Shown: positions 21,715-30,008, counted from the stretch's first letter. The stretch is 42,515 nucleotides of DNA from CAYIBZ01 sp964361795 (GCA_964361795.1 CAYIBZ010000003.1:1-42515), one strand, 5' to 3'. The notes: a model not told the origin generated them from the letters alone. Made by a program: numbers and translations.

Positions 21715-22257
21715 TTGAGACTTATCTTGGTGCGGCATTGCCAGACGGATTGGAACAAAGCCGGGCGCATTCAAGGCCACACTGACAATCAGTTAAACGG
21801 AGAAGGTAAGAATCAAGCCCAAAGATTATCTTTAAAATTGAAACGGTATAAATTTTACCTTATCGTTTCGTCCGATTTACTGCGCGCGCTGGAAACGGCG
21901 GCAATCATTGGGATGCGCACCGGGGCGCCAGTGCGGCCTGACAAGCGCCTGCGGGAAAGAAGCTACGGCAGTCTTGAGGGGATGACTTGGGCGGAAATAG
22001 AAAATGAGCGCAAAGTAAAAAAATCCGACTTCAGCGCCGCGAAAGGATATGATTTAAGGCCTTATGGAGGAGAATCCCGGAAGCAGGTAATTGACAGGCA
22101 TCTGGATTTGCTGGAAGAGCTTAAGAAAGAATACGGTGGTAAAACAGTAGTTTTAGTCGGACACGGATCTTCTCTCGGTTCTCTTTTAGTGCGTTTAGGG
22201 AATCGCCATCATTATTTAGAAATGGAAAAGATAGTTGTCGCGCAATATCGCCTATAA
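21715..22257 (+). CDS. Histidine phosphatase (phosphoglycerate mutase-like)
   Basis: 180 residues, TTG start with AAGGAGG upstream. Histidine phosphatase superfamily, branch 1: the RHC motif LVRHCQTDWN at residues 5-14 carries the phosphorylated His8 (usually RHG, here RHC). The second Arg is in SDLLRALETAA, the proton-donor Glu in LRERSYGSLEGMTW, and the second His in VLVGHGSSL near 148. It could be a cofactor-dependent phosphoglycerate mutase, a CobC/alpha-ribazole-type or another phosphatase; length fits a general phosphatase. It ends in a UUCG-loop terminator. Confidence 0.85.
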   Translation: MRLILVRHCQTDWNKAGRIQGHTDNQLNGEGKNQAQRLSLKLKRYKFYLIVSSDLLRALETAAIIGMRTGAPVRPDKRLRERSYGSLEGMTWAEIENERKVKKSDFSAAKGYDLRPYGGESRKQVIDRHLDLLEELKKEYGGKTVVLVGHGSSLGSLLVRLGNRHHYLEMEKIVVAQYRL

Positions 22258-22265
22258 CTTTCTAC

Positions 22266-22290
22266 AACTTCTGGTTCGCCAGAAGTTTTT
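22266..22290 (+). terminator. Terminator with UUCG tetraloop
   Basis: AACTTCTGG pairs perfectly with CCAGAAGTT across TTCG, followed by a T-run (the last stem bases plus TTT). Confidence 0.85.
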
Positions 22291-22291
22291 A

Positions 22292-22300
22292 TGTTATAAT
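22292..22300 (+). promoter_or_regulatory. Extended -10 promoter of the M16 peptidase gene
   Basis: TGTTATAAT lies 11 nt before the ATG at 22312. The leader would be at most a few nt, with no SD. Confidence 0.6.
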
Positions 22301-22311
22301 CTTTGTTATCA

Positions 22312-23589
22312 ATGGCTTCCAAACTTTTCAATAAGACAACGCTTAAAAACGGCCTGCGAATTATTACCGTTCCTAAGGAGGACAGTTTGGCCGCGACTGT
22401 TTTGGTTCTAGTTGAGGCCGGTTCTAAATACGAAACTAAAAATATCAACGGCCTTTCCCATTTTCTGGAACATATGTGCTTTAAGGGAACAGCCAACCGG
22501 CCGACGGCGCTGAAAATATCCGCCGAACTTGACGGCATCGGAGCCGAATATAATGCTTTCACTTCTCAAGAATGGACCGGGTATTACGCTAAAGCCCAAG
22601 CGGAACATCATGATAAAATTTTGGATGTCATTTCCGATCTTTATTTAAATCCAATTTTTGACCCAAAAGAAATTGAGAAGGAAAAGGGAGTGGTGATTGA
22701 AGAGCTGAATATGTATGAGGATATGCCCCAGCGGAAAGTTCAGGATTTATTTTTGGAGCTCTTATACGGCGACCAGCCGGCCGGTTGGGACGTTGGAGGG
22801 AAAAAAGAAATTATTAGGACTCTGAATCGTGAAGATTTTCTAAAATACCGCCAACAGCATTATGTAGCTAAGGCCACCATTTTAGTTATTGCCGGAGCGG
22901 TTAATGGAAAAGGATTGCTTGCCAAAATAGATAAACATTTTAAGAACATCAGTTCAGAAGAAAAACACGGCAAGGTTAAGACTAAAGAATCTCAAAAGAA
23001 ATCGGAAATCTTGGTGAGACACAAAGAATCTGATCAGACTCATTTAGTTTTAGGATGCCGCGCTTTTGACGCTTTTGACGAGCGCCGGCACGCTCTTGAA
23101 GTTCTAGCCGATATTTTGGGCGGCGGCATGAGCTCCAGATTATTTCAAAGAGTCCGGGAGCAGATGGGCGCCGCTTATTACGTGAATGCCGGAACGGATC
23201 TGTTTAGCGATCACGGCTATCTCGCGGTCTCCGCCGGCGTGGATCATACAAAAATTAACGCTGTCATCAAAGCGATTTTAGAAGAACTGGCGAAAATAAA
23301 AGAGAACTCCATTTCTGAACAAGAATTGCGGCGTGCCAAGGATCATTTGACCGGCAAATTGATCCTCGGATTGGAAACTTCTGACGCTTTGGCCTTGTTT
23401 TATGGGGGACAGGAAGTTTTGAGGCGTTCGATTATGTCACCCGAAGAGCTGTTAAAAGCAATCCAATCAGTTTCAAGGAAAGACATTGTTAATGTTGCCA
23501 ACAGTGTGTTTCAAAACTCCAAGCTCAATTTAGCCATTATTGGCCCGTATAAAAATAAAACCGAATTTGAAAAGATCTTGAAATTTTAA
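22312..23589 (+). CDS. M16 family zinc peptidase (processing-peptidase type)
   Basis: 425 residues from ATG 22312; a TTG three codons upstream lies too close to the -10 box. The inverted zinc motif HxxEH is HFLEH at about residues 46-50, and the third ligand Glu is in EKEKGVVIEELNMYED about 70 residues later. The C-terminal half repeats the fold (HLVLGCRAFDAFDERRHALEVLADILGGGMSSRLFQRVRE), as in single-chain M16B enzymes similar to mitochondrial processing peptidase beta. No signal peptide is seen, so it is likely cytoplasmic and degrades peptides. A permease gene starts 12 nt after the stop. Confidence 0.93.
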   Translation: MASKLFNKTTLKNGLRIITVPKEDSLAATVLVLVEAGSKYETKNINGLSHFLEHMCFKGTANRPTALKISAELDGIGAEYNAFTSQEWTGYYAKAQAEHHDKILDVISDLYLNPIFDPKEIEKEKGVVIEELNMYEDMPQRKVQDLFLELLYGDQPAGWDVGGKKEIIRTLNREDFLKYRQQHYVAKATILVIAGAVNGKGLLAKIDKHFKNISSEEKHGKVKTKESQKKSEILVRHKESDQTHLVLGCRAFDAFDERRHALEVLADILGGGMSSRLFQRVREQMGAAYYVNAGTDLFSDHGYLAVSAGVDHTKINAVIKAILEELAKIKENSISEQELRRAKDHLTGKLILGLETSDALALFYGGQEVLRRSIMSPEELLKAIQSVSRKDIVNVANSVFQNSKLNLAIIGPYKNKTEFEKILKF

Positions 23590-23601
23590 TAATATAAAGT
23601 T

Positions 23602-24621
23602 GTGGATCAAAAAGGATTAACTATTAGTTGGGGCGGGCTCTGGAAGGTCGCTTTAGTAGGCCTCCTGGTCTGGATTTTATTCGCGGCGCACAAAATTTTA
23701 ATAGCGTTGTTTTTGGCGTTGGTGGTTTCTTCGGCCTTGAATCCTGTTGTCAGCTGGCTGGAAAAAAGGAAGATTCCCAGAATTCTGGGCACTTTAACTA
23801 TTTATATCGTAGTAATTTTTTTAATCGGGCTCTTGATCTACGCGATTGTTCCGATTGCTTTATCAGAATTAAGCACTTTTCTAAGCAGTTTAGGAAAAAT
23901 TTCTGGCGGACTTTCAGAGTTAGTTGACGCTACCAGCCTTATTCAGGCGATTAATAAATCTCTCACTAAATTTACCAACGTTCTTTTGAGCGGCAGTACT
24001 TCGCTTTTAGATATCGGCTCCAAATTTTTAGGCGGCTTGACCATGACGATTTCAGTTTTCGTTTTATCATTTTACCTGACGGTGGGAAAGGATGGCGTTG
24101 GAAGGTTTTTAATTACCATTGTTCCCTCGATTTACGAAGATAAAGCCGTTGATCTTTACAATAAAATTCGCCGCAAAATTGGCCGTTGGCTTAGCGGCCA
24201 GATAGTTTTAAGCTTGGTGGTGGGTTTGCTGGTATTTTTGGGATTATCGATTTTGGGCGTCAAATACAGCCTGCTGCTTGGAATTTTGGCCGGAATTTTT
24301 GAGTTAATTCCCTATGTTGGCCCGATTTTTAGCGGCAGTTTGGCGGTTTTAGTGGGATTAACGAATTCATTATCGGTTGGGCTTTATACCGTCATATTAT
24401 TTGTCGTGATTCAACAGCTGGAAAATCATGTTTTGGTTCCAGCCGTAACCAAATTTACGACCGAATTAGAGCCAGCGGTCATTTTAGTCGGTTTGCTGAT
24501 TGGCGCGCAGGTTTTCGGATTTGTTGGCTTGATCCTAGCTGTTCCGATTACGGTGCTTTTACAAGAATTATTGGAAGATTGGTCACAATCTAAAGCGCGA
24601 AGGAGAGGATTGGGAATTTAG
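23602..24621 (+). CDS. AI-2E family membrane transporter
   Basis: 339 residues, GTG start without a clear SD, probably coupled to the M16 gene 12 nt upstream. About eight helices: two near the N-terminus (15-75), a soluble middle, and a cluster from about 150 to the end. The family pattern FELIPYVGPIFSGSLAVLVGL followed by QQLENHVLVPAVT is present. Family members include an autoinducer-2 exporter and Na+/H+ antiporters, so the substrate here cannot be read from sequence. It is the last gene before metG. Confidence 0.88.
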   Translation: MDQKGLTISWGGLWKVALVGLLVWILFAAHKILIALFLALVVSSALNPVVSWLEKRKIPRILGTLTIYIVVIFLIGLLIYAIVPIALSELSTFLSSLGKISGGLSELVDATSLIQAINKSLTKFTNVLLSGSTSLLDIGSKFLGGLTMTISVFVLSFYLTVGKDGVGRFLITIVPSIYEDKAVDLYNKIRRKIGRWLSGQIVLSLVVGLLVFLGLSILGVKYSLLLGILAGIFELIPYVGPIFSGSLAVLVGLTNSLSVGLYTVILFVVIQQLENHVLVPAVTKFTTELEPAVILVGLLIGAQVFGFVGLILAVPITVLLQELLEDWSQSKARRRGLGI

Positions 24622-24667
24622 CGTAAAATTTTCAATTTTTAATTTTCATTGAATCTTCAATGAATCA

Positions 24668-26134
24668 ATGCAGAAATTTTATATAACTACCTCCATACCT
24701 TATGTTAATTCCGCTCCTCATTTGGGGAATGTCCTGGATTCTCTTTACGCCGATGTTCTGGCGAGATTTTGGCGCCAGCGGCATTACGACGTCCGGTTTT
24801 TAACCGGCACTGATGAACACGGAGCAAAAATTGTTAGAACTGCCGAAGCCGCCGGTTTAACTCCTCAACAGCTCGTTGATCAAAATTCAGCAAAATTCCG
24901 CGCCCTTAAAGAAGCTCTAAATTTATCTTGGGATGATTTTATCCGTACGTCTGATCAGGTGCGGCATTGGCCCGGAGCGCAAAAGATGTGGCTGGCTTTA
25001 TCGGCCAAGGGCGATCTTTATAAAAAAACCTATAAAGGATTGTACTGCGTCGGCCACGAAGCGTTTGTAACCGAGAAAGACCTTATTGGCGGCGTTTGCC
25101 GAGATCACCAAAAAAATCCGGAAGTCATTGAAGAAGAAAATTGGTTCTTTCGGCTTTCAAAATATTCCAAAGAAATAGAATTAAAAATTAAGAATGACGA
25201 GCTGAAGATAGTTCCGGAAAGCCGGAAAAATGAAATTCTCGCGTTATTAGAAAACGGCTTGGAAGATGTTAGTTTTTCCCGGCCGCGGCAAGATTTATCC
25301 TGGGGGATTCCAGTCCCCAATGATGACACTCAAACAATTTATGTTTGGGCCGACGCTCTCGTTAATTATATTTCCGCTCTTGGCTACGGCGGAGACAGGG
25401 CAATTGATAACGCTACCTTCAAAAAATATTGGCCGGCCGACGTCCAGATAATCGGGAAAGATAATTTGCGCTTTCACGCGGCGATTTGGCCAGGCATGCT
25501 TTTATCAGCCGGCCTGGAATTGCCAAAAACCATCTTTGTTCACGGATTTTTAAACATCAGCGGCCAAAAAATTTCCAAAACCGTCGGTAATGTTATTGAT
25601 CCGGTTGAATTAGCAGAAAAATACGGGACAGATCCGGTTCGTTATTATTTGTTGCGCGAAATTACTCCCTTTGAAGACGGCGATTTCAGCTATGAAAAGT
25701 TTCATGACCGTTACAATGCCGACTTGGCAAATGGATTAGGCAATTTTGCTTCCAGGGTTTTAACTTTGGCCTCTAAGTTGGGAGAATTTTCCGCCGATCT
25801 CAAAAATGCCAATCCGGAGATTACTAAAAAAATTGAATCAGTTACCGCCGAATTAGATAGAAAAGTTAAAGATTTCAAGTTTCATGAAGCGTTAGCGGTT
25901 GTTGGAGAACTAATCTCTTTTGGAGATGGCTATGTTAATGAAAAAAAACCATGGAAAAATCCGGATCCAAAAGTAATTTTTGACTTAGTTTTGATTTTGG
26001 ATAACACAGCGGCGCTTTTAAGGCCCTTTCTGCCGGCAACTTCTGAAAAAATTACCGCCAGCATCAATTGGGTCTCTAAAGACGCCCTAAAGATAAAAAA
26101 AAGCGAGGTTTTATTTCCTCGCTTCCTTGTCTAA
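24668..26134 (+). CDS. metG: Methionyl-tRNA synthetase
   Basis: Charges initiator and elongator tRNA-Met. 488 residues, the short form without the C-terminal tRNA-binding EMAP domain. HIGH-type motif HLGN at residues 18-21, the connective-peptide zinc region reduced to YCVGHEAFVTEKDLIGGVCRDH, the tryptophan-rich YVWADALVNY, and the KMSKS loop as KISKT in GQKISKTVGNVIDP. The leader (24622-24667) is an AT-rich heptamer-like tract (ATTTTCA units) without an SD. The gene overlaps the convergent 26111-26551 ORF by 24 bp. Confidence 0.95.
   Translation: MQKFYITTSIPYVNSAPHLGNVLDSLYADVLARFWRQRHYDVRFLTGTDEHGAKIVRTAEAAGLTPQQLVDQNSAKFRALKEALNLSWDDFIRTSDQVRHWPGAQKMWLALSAKGDLYKKTYKGLYCVGHEAFVTEKDLIGGVCRDHQKNPEVIEEENWFFRLSKYSKEIELKIKNDELKIVPESRKNEILALLENGLEDVSFSRPRQDLSWGIPVPNDDTQTIYVWADALVNYISALGYGGDRAIDNATFKKYWPADVQIIGKDNLRFHAAIWPGMLLSAGLELPKTIFVHGFLNISGQKISKTVGNVIDPVELAEKYGTDPVRYYLLREITPFEDGDFSYEKFHDRYNADLANGLGNFASRVLTLASKLGEFSADLKNANPEITKKIESVTAELDRKVKDFKFHEALAVVGELISFGDGYVNEKKPWKNPDPKVIFDLVLILDNTAALLRPFLPATSEKITASINWVSKDALKIKKSEVLFPRFLV
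26095..26124 (-). terminator. Minus-strand terminator inside the metG end
   Basis: On the minus strand AAGCGAGG pairs with CCTCGCTT across 8 nt, running into an eight-T tail (26095-26102). It ends the gene at 26111-26551 while lying in the metG coding sequence. Confidence 0.75.
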
Positions 26135-26551
26135 AATATCCTTCAGTTTTTTATTAAAAAGTTTTTCAGCTTTCTCTTTCGGATTTTCAGAATTTTTCAA
26201 TCGGACGATAAAGCCATTGGAAAAAGATTTGATTATTCCAATGCCCGCTTCGCCCTTAATTCCTCCAACAACAATAATTTCTGAAAAAAAGTTATTTTCT
26301 ATTTTATTTCTTATTCCTTTTGACACTGTTCCAATTCCAAAGACGGTATCCAGTAGAGTTGTTAATTTGCTTATATTATCCGCGCTATTCAAGATTTGAT
26401 AATCCTTCAGCGTTTTTTCCACCGGCTCAAGGAATTCCATAAAAAATGGATTGTATCGGTGGCCATTTTCCCAAAGCATCTCCCGCAAGCGATAAGAAAA
26501 GTCTTTCTGTTGATTCCGATCTTCACTTACCAGCCCTATGACGATTTTCAT
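26111..26551 (-). CDS. Kinase-like protein lacking a P-loop (uncharacterised)
   Basis: 146 residues. The pattern MKIVIGLVSE, later LTTLLDTVFGIGTVSKGIRNKIE, then SEIIVVGGIKGEAGIGIIKSF and FIVRL...NPKEKAEKLF follows the strand-helix order of small P-loop nucleotide kinases of the dephospho-CoA or deoxynucleotide kinase kind. The place of the Walker A loop (GxxGxGKS/T) is occupied by SEDRNQQKDFS, so ATP binding is unlikely. It may be a decayed or regulatory pseudokinase. This reading is a structural analogy and could be wrong. It diverges from tatD. Confidence 0.5.
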   Translation of the reverse strand: MKIVIGLVSEDRNQQKDFSYRLREMLWENGHRYNPFFMEFLEPVEKTLKDYQILNSADNISKLTTLLDTVFGIGTVSKGIRNKIENNFFSEIIVVGGIKGEAGIGIIKSFSNGFIVRLKNSENPKEKAEKLFNKKLKDILDKEARK

Positions 26552-26580
26552 TTGTTAAAAATCCCGATACATTGTAACCT
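26552..26580 (+). promoter_or_regulatory. Possible promoter of tatD, 7 nt before the ATG
   Basis: TTGTTA (26552-26557), 17 bp, TAACCT (26575-26580), then 7 nt to ATG 26588. The -10 is weak, but the layout matches the other leaderless candidates. Confidence 0.35.
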
Positions 26581-26587
26581 GATATCT

Positions 26588-27442
26588 ATGAAAAATCAAC
26601 TTCCTAAAATGGATATTATAGACTCGCATACCCATGCGCATTTTCCGGCTTACGACGCTGATCGGGAAGCCGTGATTAAACGCGCTCAAGAAGCGGGCGT
26701 GAAAATGATTTGCGTTGGCACGCAATTTTCAACTTCAGAATCCGCCATCCAATTAGCCGAAAAATACCCGGCCGACATTTGGGCGACCGCTGGTTTTCAT
26801 CCTAATCATTTATCCAATGAATGGCATCACGATCGAAAAGAACAAAGTGAAGCGGCGCCGGAAAAATTTGATATAGAAAAATTTCGTCAGCTGGCGCGGC
26901 ATCCGAAAGTAGCGGCTATCGGAGAATGCGGGCTGGATTACTACCGGAAAATGCCCAATGATGTTGCGCAAATGGCAAAGCAAAAGGAGGTTTTTTTAGA
27001 ACACGTAAAATTAGCTAATGAAGCAAAAAAGCCGCTGATGATTCATTGCCGGCCTTCAAAGGGAACCGATGACGCGTACCAAGATCTGATAAATTCATTG
27101 AAAGAACAGAAACCGCTGCTGCATGCAGTAGCGCATTTTTACGTCGGGTCGCTTGCGATGGCTAAACAGCTTTTAGAATCCGGCTTCTATTTTACTTTTG
27201 GCGGCGTTATAACTTTCGCTCGCGATTATGACGAGGTCGTTCAATATATTCCGCTGGATCGGATCTTGCTGGAAACCGACGCGCCCTATGTCGCGCCGGC
27301 TCCTTATCGCGGAAAGCGCAATGAACCGGCGTATATCGTAGAAACAGCAAAAAAACTGGCCGAAATCAAAAACATCAGTGCCGGGAAAGCGGCAGAAGCC
27401 GCGACGGCCAATGCCTTGAAAGTTTTTCAAATATCTGTATAA
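26588..27442 (+). CDS. tatD: TatD family metal-dependent DNase
   Basis: 284 residues from ATG 26588; ATG 26609 (MDIIDSHTH) is nearly as good, and the longer open frame from 26396 runs over the divergent gene and is rejected. TatD signatures: IDSHTHAHF with the first metal pair, GFHPNH, the bridging Glu in AAIGECGLDYYR, MIHCRP, an AHFYVGS segment in place of the usual HCF(S/T)G, and the final LLETDAPYVAP. The family comprises 3'-5' exonuclease or hydrolase enzymes in DNA repair and RNA turnover. Confidence 0.93.
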   Translation: MKNQLPKMDIIDSHTHAHFPAYDADREAVIKRAQEAGVKMICVGTQFSTSESAIQLAEKYPADIWATAGFHPNHLSNEWHHDRKEQSEAAPEKFDIEKFRQLARHPKVAAIGECGLDYYRKMPNDVAQMAKQKEVFLEHVKLANEAKKPLMIHCRPSKGTDDAYQDLINSLKEQKPLLHAVAHFYVGSLAMAKQLLESGFYFTFGGVITFARDYDEVVQYIPLDRILLETDAPYVAPAPYRGKRNEPAYIVETAKKLAEIKNISAGKAAEAATANALKVFQISV

Positions 27443-27443
27443 T
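27416..27443 (+). promoter_or_regulatory. Promoter of the 27470 gene
   Basis: TTGAAA (27416-27421), 16-bp spacer, TATAAT (27438-27443) with TG just before it. It overlaps the tatD end. Confidence 0.7.
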
Positions 27444-27469
27444 ATATTTAGCTTTTTTGGAGGCGCTAT

Positions 27470-27820
27470 ATGGATAGGCCGCAGCGTGAGTTAGTTCAGA
27501 CATTGGTTCAGCTCACCAATGCCGGCAAGCTTCAGTGGATTAGGAACTACGGAGAGTATGAATGGGGCTATCGAGCTGAAACTCCAAGATGCCAATTTTA
27601 TCTGCGCGAACCAATTAGGATGAAAGTTTTCAGCAGATATTACTTTGGCAACCTCGAAACTGCTAGTAATAATCAAGCCGTTGTTATTATAGACGCCTCT
27701 CTTATTGCTCTGTGGAGTTCGGTTCAAATGCAAGATTCCAGAAATAGGCACACTCTCTTAAGCCGCCCGCCGGATTACGACGTTATTAAGATGGCAACAG
27801 AAGACACAAGCGCGATCTAG
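27470..27820 (+). CDS. Small uncharacterised protein
   Basis: 116 residues, not recognised. It has a good SD (GGAGG, 7 nt before ATG), its own promoter and a strong terminator, so it is a real single-gene unit. The protein is soluble and aromatic-rich: LQWIRNYGEYEWGYRAETPRCQFYLREP, then strands MKVFSRYYF and QAVVIIDASLIALWSSV. The mix of alternating hydrophobic strands suggests a small alpha/beta or beta-rich fold. No catalytic motif, signal peptide or membrane helix is visible. Confidence 0.7.
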   Translation: MDRPQRELVQTLVQLTNAGKLQWIRNYGEYEWGYRAETPRCQFYLREPIRMKVFSRYYFGNLETASNNQAVVIIDASLIALWSSVQMQDSRNRHTLLSRPPDYDVIKMATEDTSAI

Positions 27821-27845
27821 CCCAGAATCTTTTCTGGGCTTTTTT
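27819..27845 (+). terminator. Intrinsic terminator after the 27470 gene
   Basis: AGCCCAGAA pairs with TTCTGGGCT across TCTT, followed by a T-run. The stop codon is at its left foot. Confidence 0.9.
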
Positions 27846-27904
27846 ATTGTTTGGCCCAAAAATCAAAGCCGAATGGCGCATGATTTTTGCCTGCCAAACA
27901 ATAA
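27844..27904. repeat. 12-bp inverted repeat, 37-bp loop
   Basis: TTATTGTTTGGC (27844-27855) and GCCAAACAATAA (27893-27904) are perfect inverted copies. It starts the 446-bp non-coding tract 27821-28266, which holds no plausible gene. Confidence 0.8.
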
Positions 27905-28084
27905 CCCCGCGCTAATTTTTCCGTAACTCAAGCAGTAAATTCAAAATTCAAAAGTACAAAGCAAAAGTTAAAAGATTATCCGGAGTTAATTTTGGATTTT
28001 AACTTGTAATTTTGACTTTTAATTTTTGACTTTTGCCATTTTACACGCGCCTAAATGTTTATTCGCAAAATTTAGCGCGGGGTT
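27903..28084. repeat. Long nested inverted repeat with a heptamer core
   Basis: AACCCCGCGCTAA (27903-27915) and TTAGCGCGGGGTT (28072-28084) form the outer arms. Inside, degenerate heptamers of the type ATTCAAA/GCAAAAG (27938-27975) face inverted ones of the type TTGACTT/TTAATTT (about 27996-28036), so a second stem can form. Confidence 0.75.
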
Positions 28085-28115
28085 TAGCTTTCGCAGAATT
28101 TTACCCATTTTTTCA

Positions 28116-28139
28116 ACTGCTATCACGCGTGATAGCAGT
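28116..28139. promoter_or_regulatory. Perfect 24-bp palindrome upstream of the acyl-CoA ligase gene
   Basis: Half-site ACTGCTATCACG followed directly by its inverted complement. It lies 65 bp before the TTGACA of the next promoter. It is either a dimeric regulator site or, if transcribed, a hairpin; no T-run follows at once. Confidence 0.7.
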
Positions 28140-28203
28140 GAGAGTTTTTCTCTTCCCGCTACTTCATAGAGTAAGTACCCCTAAGTGTTAACTGTACGAT
28201 AGG

Positions 28204-28232
28204 TTGACAATAATCAAAATTTTTGCTAAAAA
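28204..28232 (+). promoter_or_regulatory. Promoter of the acyl-CoA ligase gene
   Basis: TTGACA (28204-28209), 17 bp, TAAAAA (28227-28232). The -35 is consensus and the -10 is weak. Confidence 0.55.
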
Positions 28233-28266
28233 TCTACTAGCTTTTTGACAGCCTCTTGGAGGGCTT

Positions 28267-29958
28267 ATGAGTAGAACTGTTATTGACTTGGTTAATCAAT
28301 CGGTCAAGAAAAATCCCAACAAGCCGGCCTTAATCTTTTTTGGCCGTAAAGTCAGCTACCGAGAACTGGATGAGCGCTCCACGGAATTCGCCAAGTGTCT
28401 TTTGGAAATGGGCCTTAAGTTCGGCAACCGAGTCGCCGTCTTACTTCCTAACTGCCCCCAAGAAGTCATCGCTTATTTGGGCATTTTGAAAGCCGGATGC
28501 GTCTTTGTATCTTTGAATCCGCTGGTTAAAATAGAAGACACTATCGCTGTTTTGAACAAAGCAAAACCCGCTTTGCTCATTACCCTAGAAGACTTTGTTG
28601 AACACAACAAAAAGATCTGCGAAAGTAATTCGGTGTCGGAGATGATGACGGTGGATTTAGGCGATTATTTCCCATTCCTTTTGCGAATGGCGTATCGTTT
28701 CAAGACTCGTAACAAACCGCGTTTTAAGAATGACGATTTGCTGTCGTGGGATAATAATTGGATAAGGTTTACGGCGGCTGATTGCGACGAGCCGCTACCG
28801 TTGATTGGGCCGACAGATTTAGCGGTATTTCAGCCCACTGGTGGAACCACCGGTGTTCCTAAAATGGTGATGCTTACTCATGCCAACTTGGTTAGCAATA
28901 CTTTGCAAGCGATTCAAGCCGTTAATCAGGACGGTTCAGTAGTTGGCCCGGATTCAGTTTTTCTTGGCGTTATCCCGTTTTTCCATGTCTATGGATTGGC
29001 AATTTGTTTGAATATGGCCTTTGCTCTTGGCAGTACCGTAGTGATTGCTGTTCCGCGTCCGCCGAAACCTCCGTCTAAGGAAGAATTAGAAAAGCTTTCC
29101 GACGATAAGCGTAAGCAGGTTCTGGCGGCTTATGGTAGAGCCAGAGAACTGTCGGTTTCTCGAGCGGTTCTATCCGCTTTACGAAAGTACAAAGTCAGTG
29201 TCTTCCCTTGCATTCCCAGAATCTATCATTGTTTGGCCAACGATCCGGATCTGGAAAACGAGCATTATTCTGACTTAGGCCGGTATCTGAAAATTTGTTT
29301 TTCCGGCGCCGACCGTTTGGATCCTAATACGAAGCGGAAGTTTGAGAAATTAACCGGCGCCGTCATCAGTGAAGGTTATGGCCAATCAGAAGCCTCGCCG
29401 GTCATATCAGTTAATCCCGTTAAGGGAGGAAAATCAGGAAGCTTGGGCAAGTTGATTCCCGACACAAAAATGAAGATTGTTGACGGCGAGCTTTGGGTTC
29501 AGGGTCCGCAAGTAATGATGGGCTATTACGACAACCGTGAAGCAACTCTTAAGGCTCTTACTCCAGATAATTGGCTTCGCACCGGCGATTTGGTTCGTTT
29601 GGACGAGGACGGATTCTTGTGGATGGAAGACAGAGTAGATGACATGGTTAAGAAAAATGGCGAGAAGGTTTTTACTTTCAAGATTGAACAGGCCCTAAAA
29701 TATCACAGCAGCGTGGCTGATGTCGCGGTAGTCGGCGTTCCTGATCCGAAATCCGGTTCTAGAATTGTCGCCTTCTTGGTTTTAAGGCCCGGAAATGAAG
29801 CTTCCGAAAAAACAGCGGAAGAGATCAAGAGATTCTGCCGCAATACTATTAAGATGAACTCAATTGAAATTCCAGACGATGTCAGATTTGTCGCCGAAAT
29901 TCCCAGAACCGCGGTTGGAAAGGCCCTGAAAGGCGAACTGCGAAAGATGTTGAAGTAG
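28267..29958 (+). CDS. Acyl-CoA/acyl-acid AMP ligase (ANL superfamily)
   Basis: 563 residues with GGAGG before the ATG. Activates a carboxylic acid as acyl-AMP, usually then to a CoA thioester. The ANL core motifs are complete: P-loop-like PTGGTTGVPKMVMLTHANL near 190-208, GYGQSEASP (A5), WLRTGDLVRLDEDGFLWMEDRVDDMVKKNGEKV (A7-A8) and the C-terminal catalytic Lys in PRTAVGKALKGELR. The best match is long-chain fatty acid-CoA ligase. A linker with many lysines (PRPPKPPSKEELEKLSDDKRKQV) is not typical. It sits alone between a palindrome-rich leader and a terminator, with no other fatty-acid genes nearby. Confidence 0.88.
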   Translation: MSRTVIDLVNQSVKKNPNKPALIFFGRKVSYRELDERSTEFAKCLLEMGLKFGNRVAVLLPNCPQEVIAYLGILKAGCVFVSLNPLVKIEDTIAVLNKAKPALLITLEDFVEHNKKICESNSVSEMMTVDLGDYFPFLLRMAYRFKTRNKPRFKNDDLLSWDNNWIRFTAADCDEPLPLIGPTDLAVFQPTGGTTGVPKMVMLTHANLVSNTLQAIQAVNQDGSVVGPDSVFLGVIPFFHVYGLAICLNMAFALGSTVVIAVPRPPKPPSKEELEKLSDDKRKQVLAAYGRARELSVSRAVLSALRKYKVSVFPCIPRIYHCLANDPDLENEHYSDLGRYLKICFSGADRLDPNTKRKFEKLTGAVISEGYGQSEASPVISVNPVKGGKSGSLGKLIPDTKMKIVDGELWVQGPQVMMGYYDNREATLKALTPDNWLRTGDLVRLDEDGFLWMEDRVDDMVKKNGEKVFTFKIEQALKYHSSVADVAVVGVPDPKSGSRIVAFLVLRPGNEASEKTAEEIKRFCRNTIKMNSIEIPDDVRFVAEIPRTAVGKALKGELRKMLK

Positions 29959-29965
29959 ACTTTAG

Positions 29966-29994
29966 GTCCCCTGATGATCATCGGGGGACTTTTT
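29966..29994 (+). terminator. Terminator after the acyl-CoA ligase gene
   Basis: GTCCCCTGATGATCATCGGG begins a near-perfect palindrome (29966-29989) with one G-U pair, followed by five T. Confidence 0.85.
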
Positions 29995-30008
29995 CTATTA
30001 CCAGGAAA

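Noticed and set aside
26396..26587. Long N-terminal extension of TatD
   Set aside because: It runs antisense through the coding region of the divergent gene at 26111-26551 and has no family match; TatD begins at the IDSHTH motif.
28164..28190. Possible third copy of the TrpR-like palindrome before the acyl-CoA ligase
   Set aside because: AGTACCCCTAAGTGTTAA matches only about 12 of 18 positions and is not palindromic.
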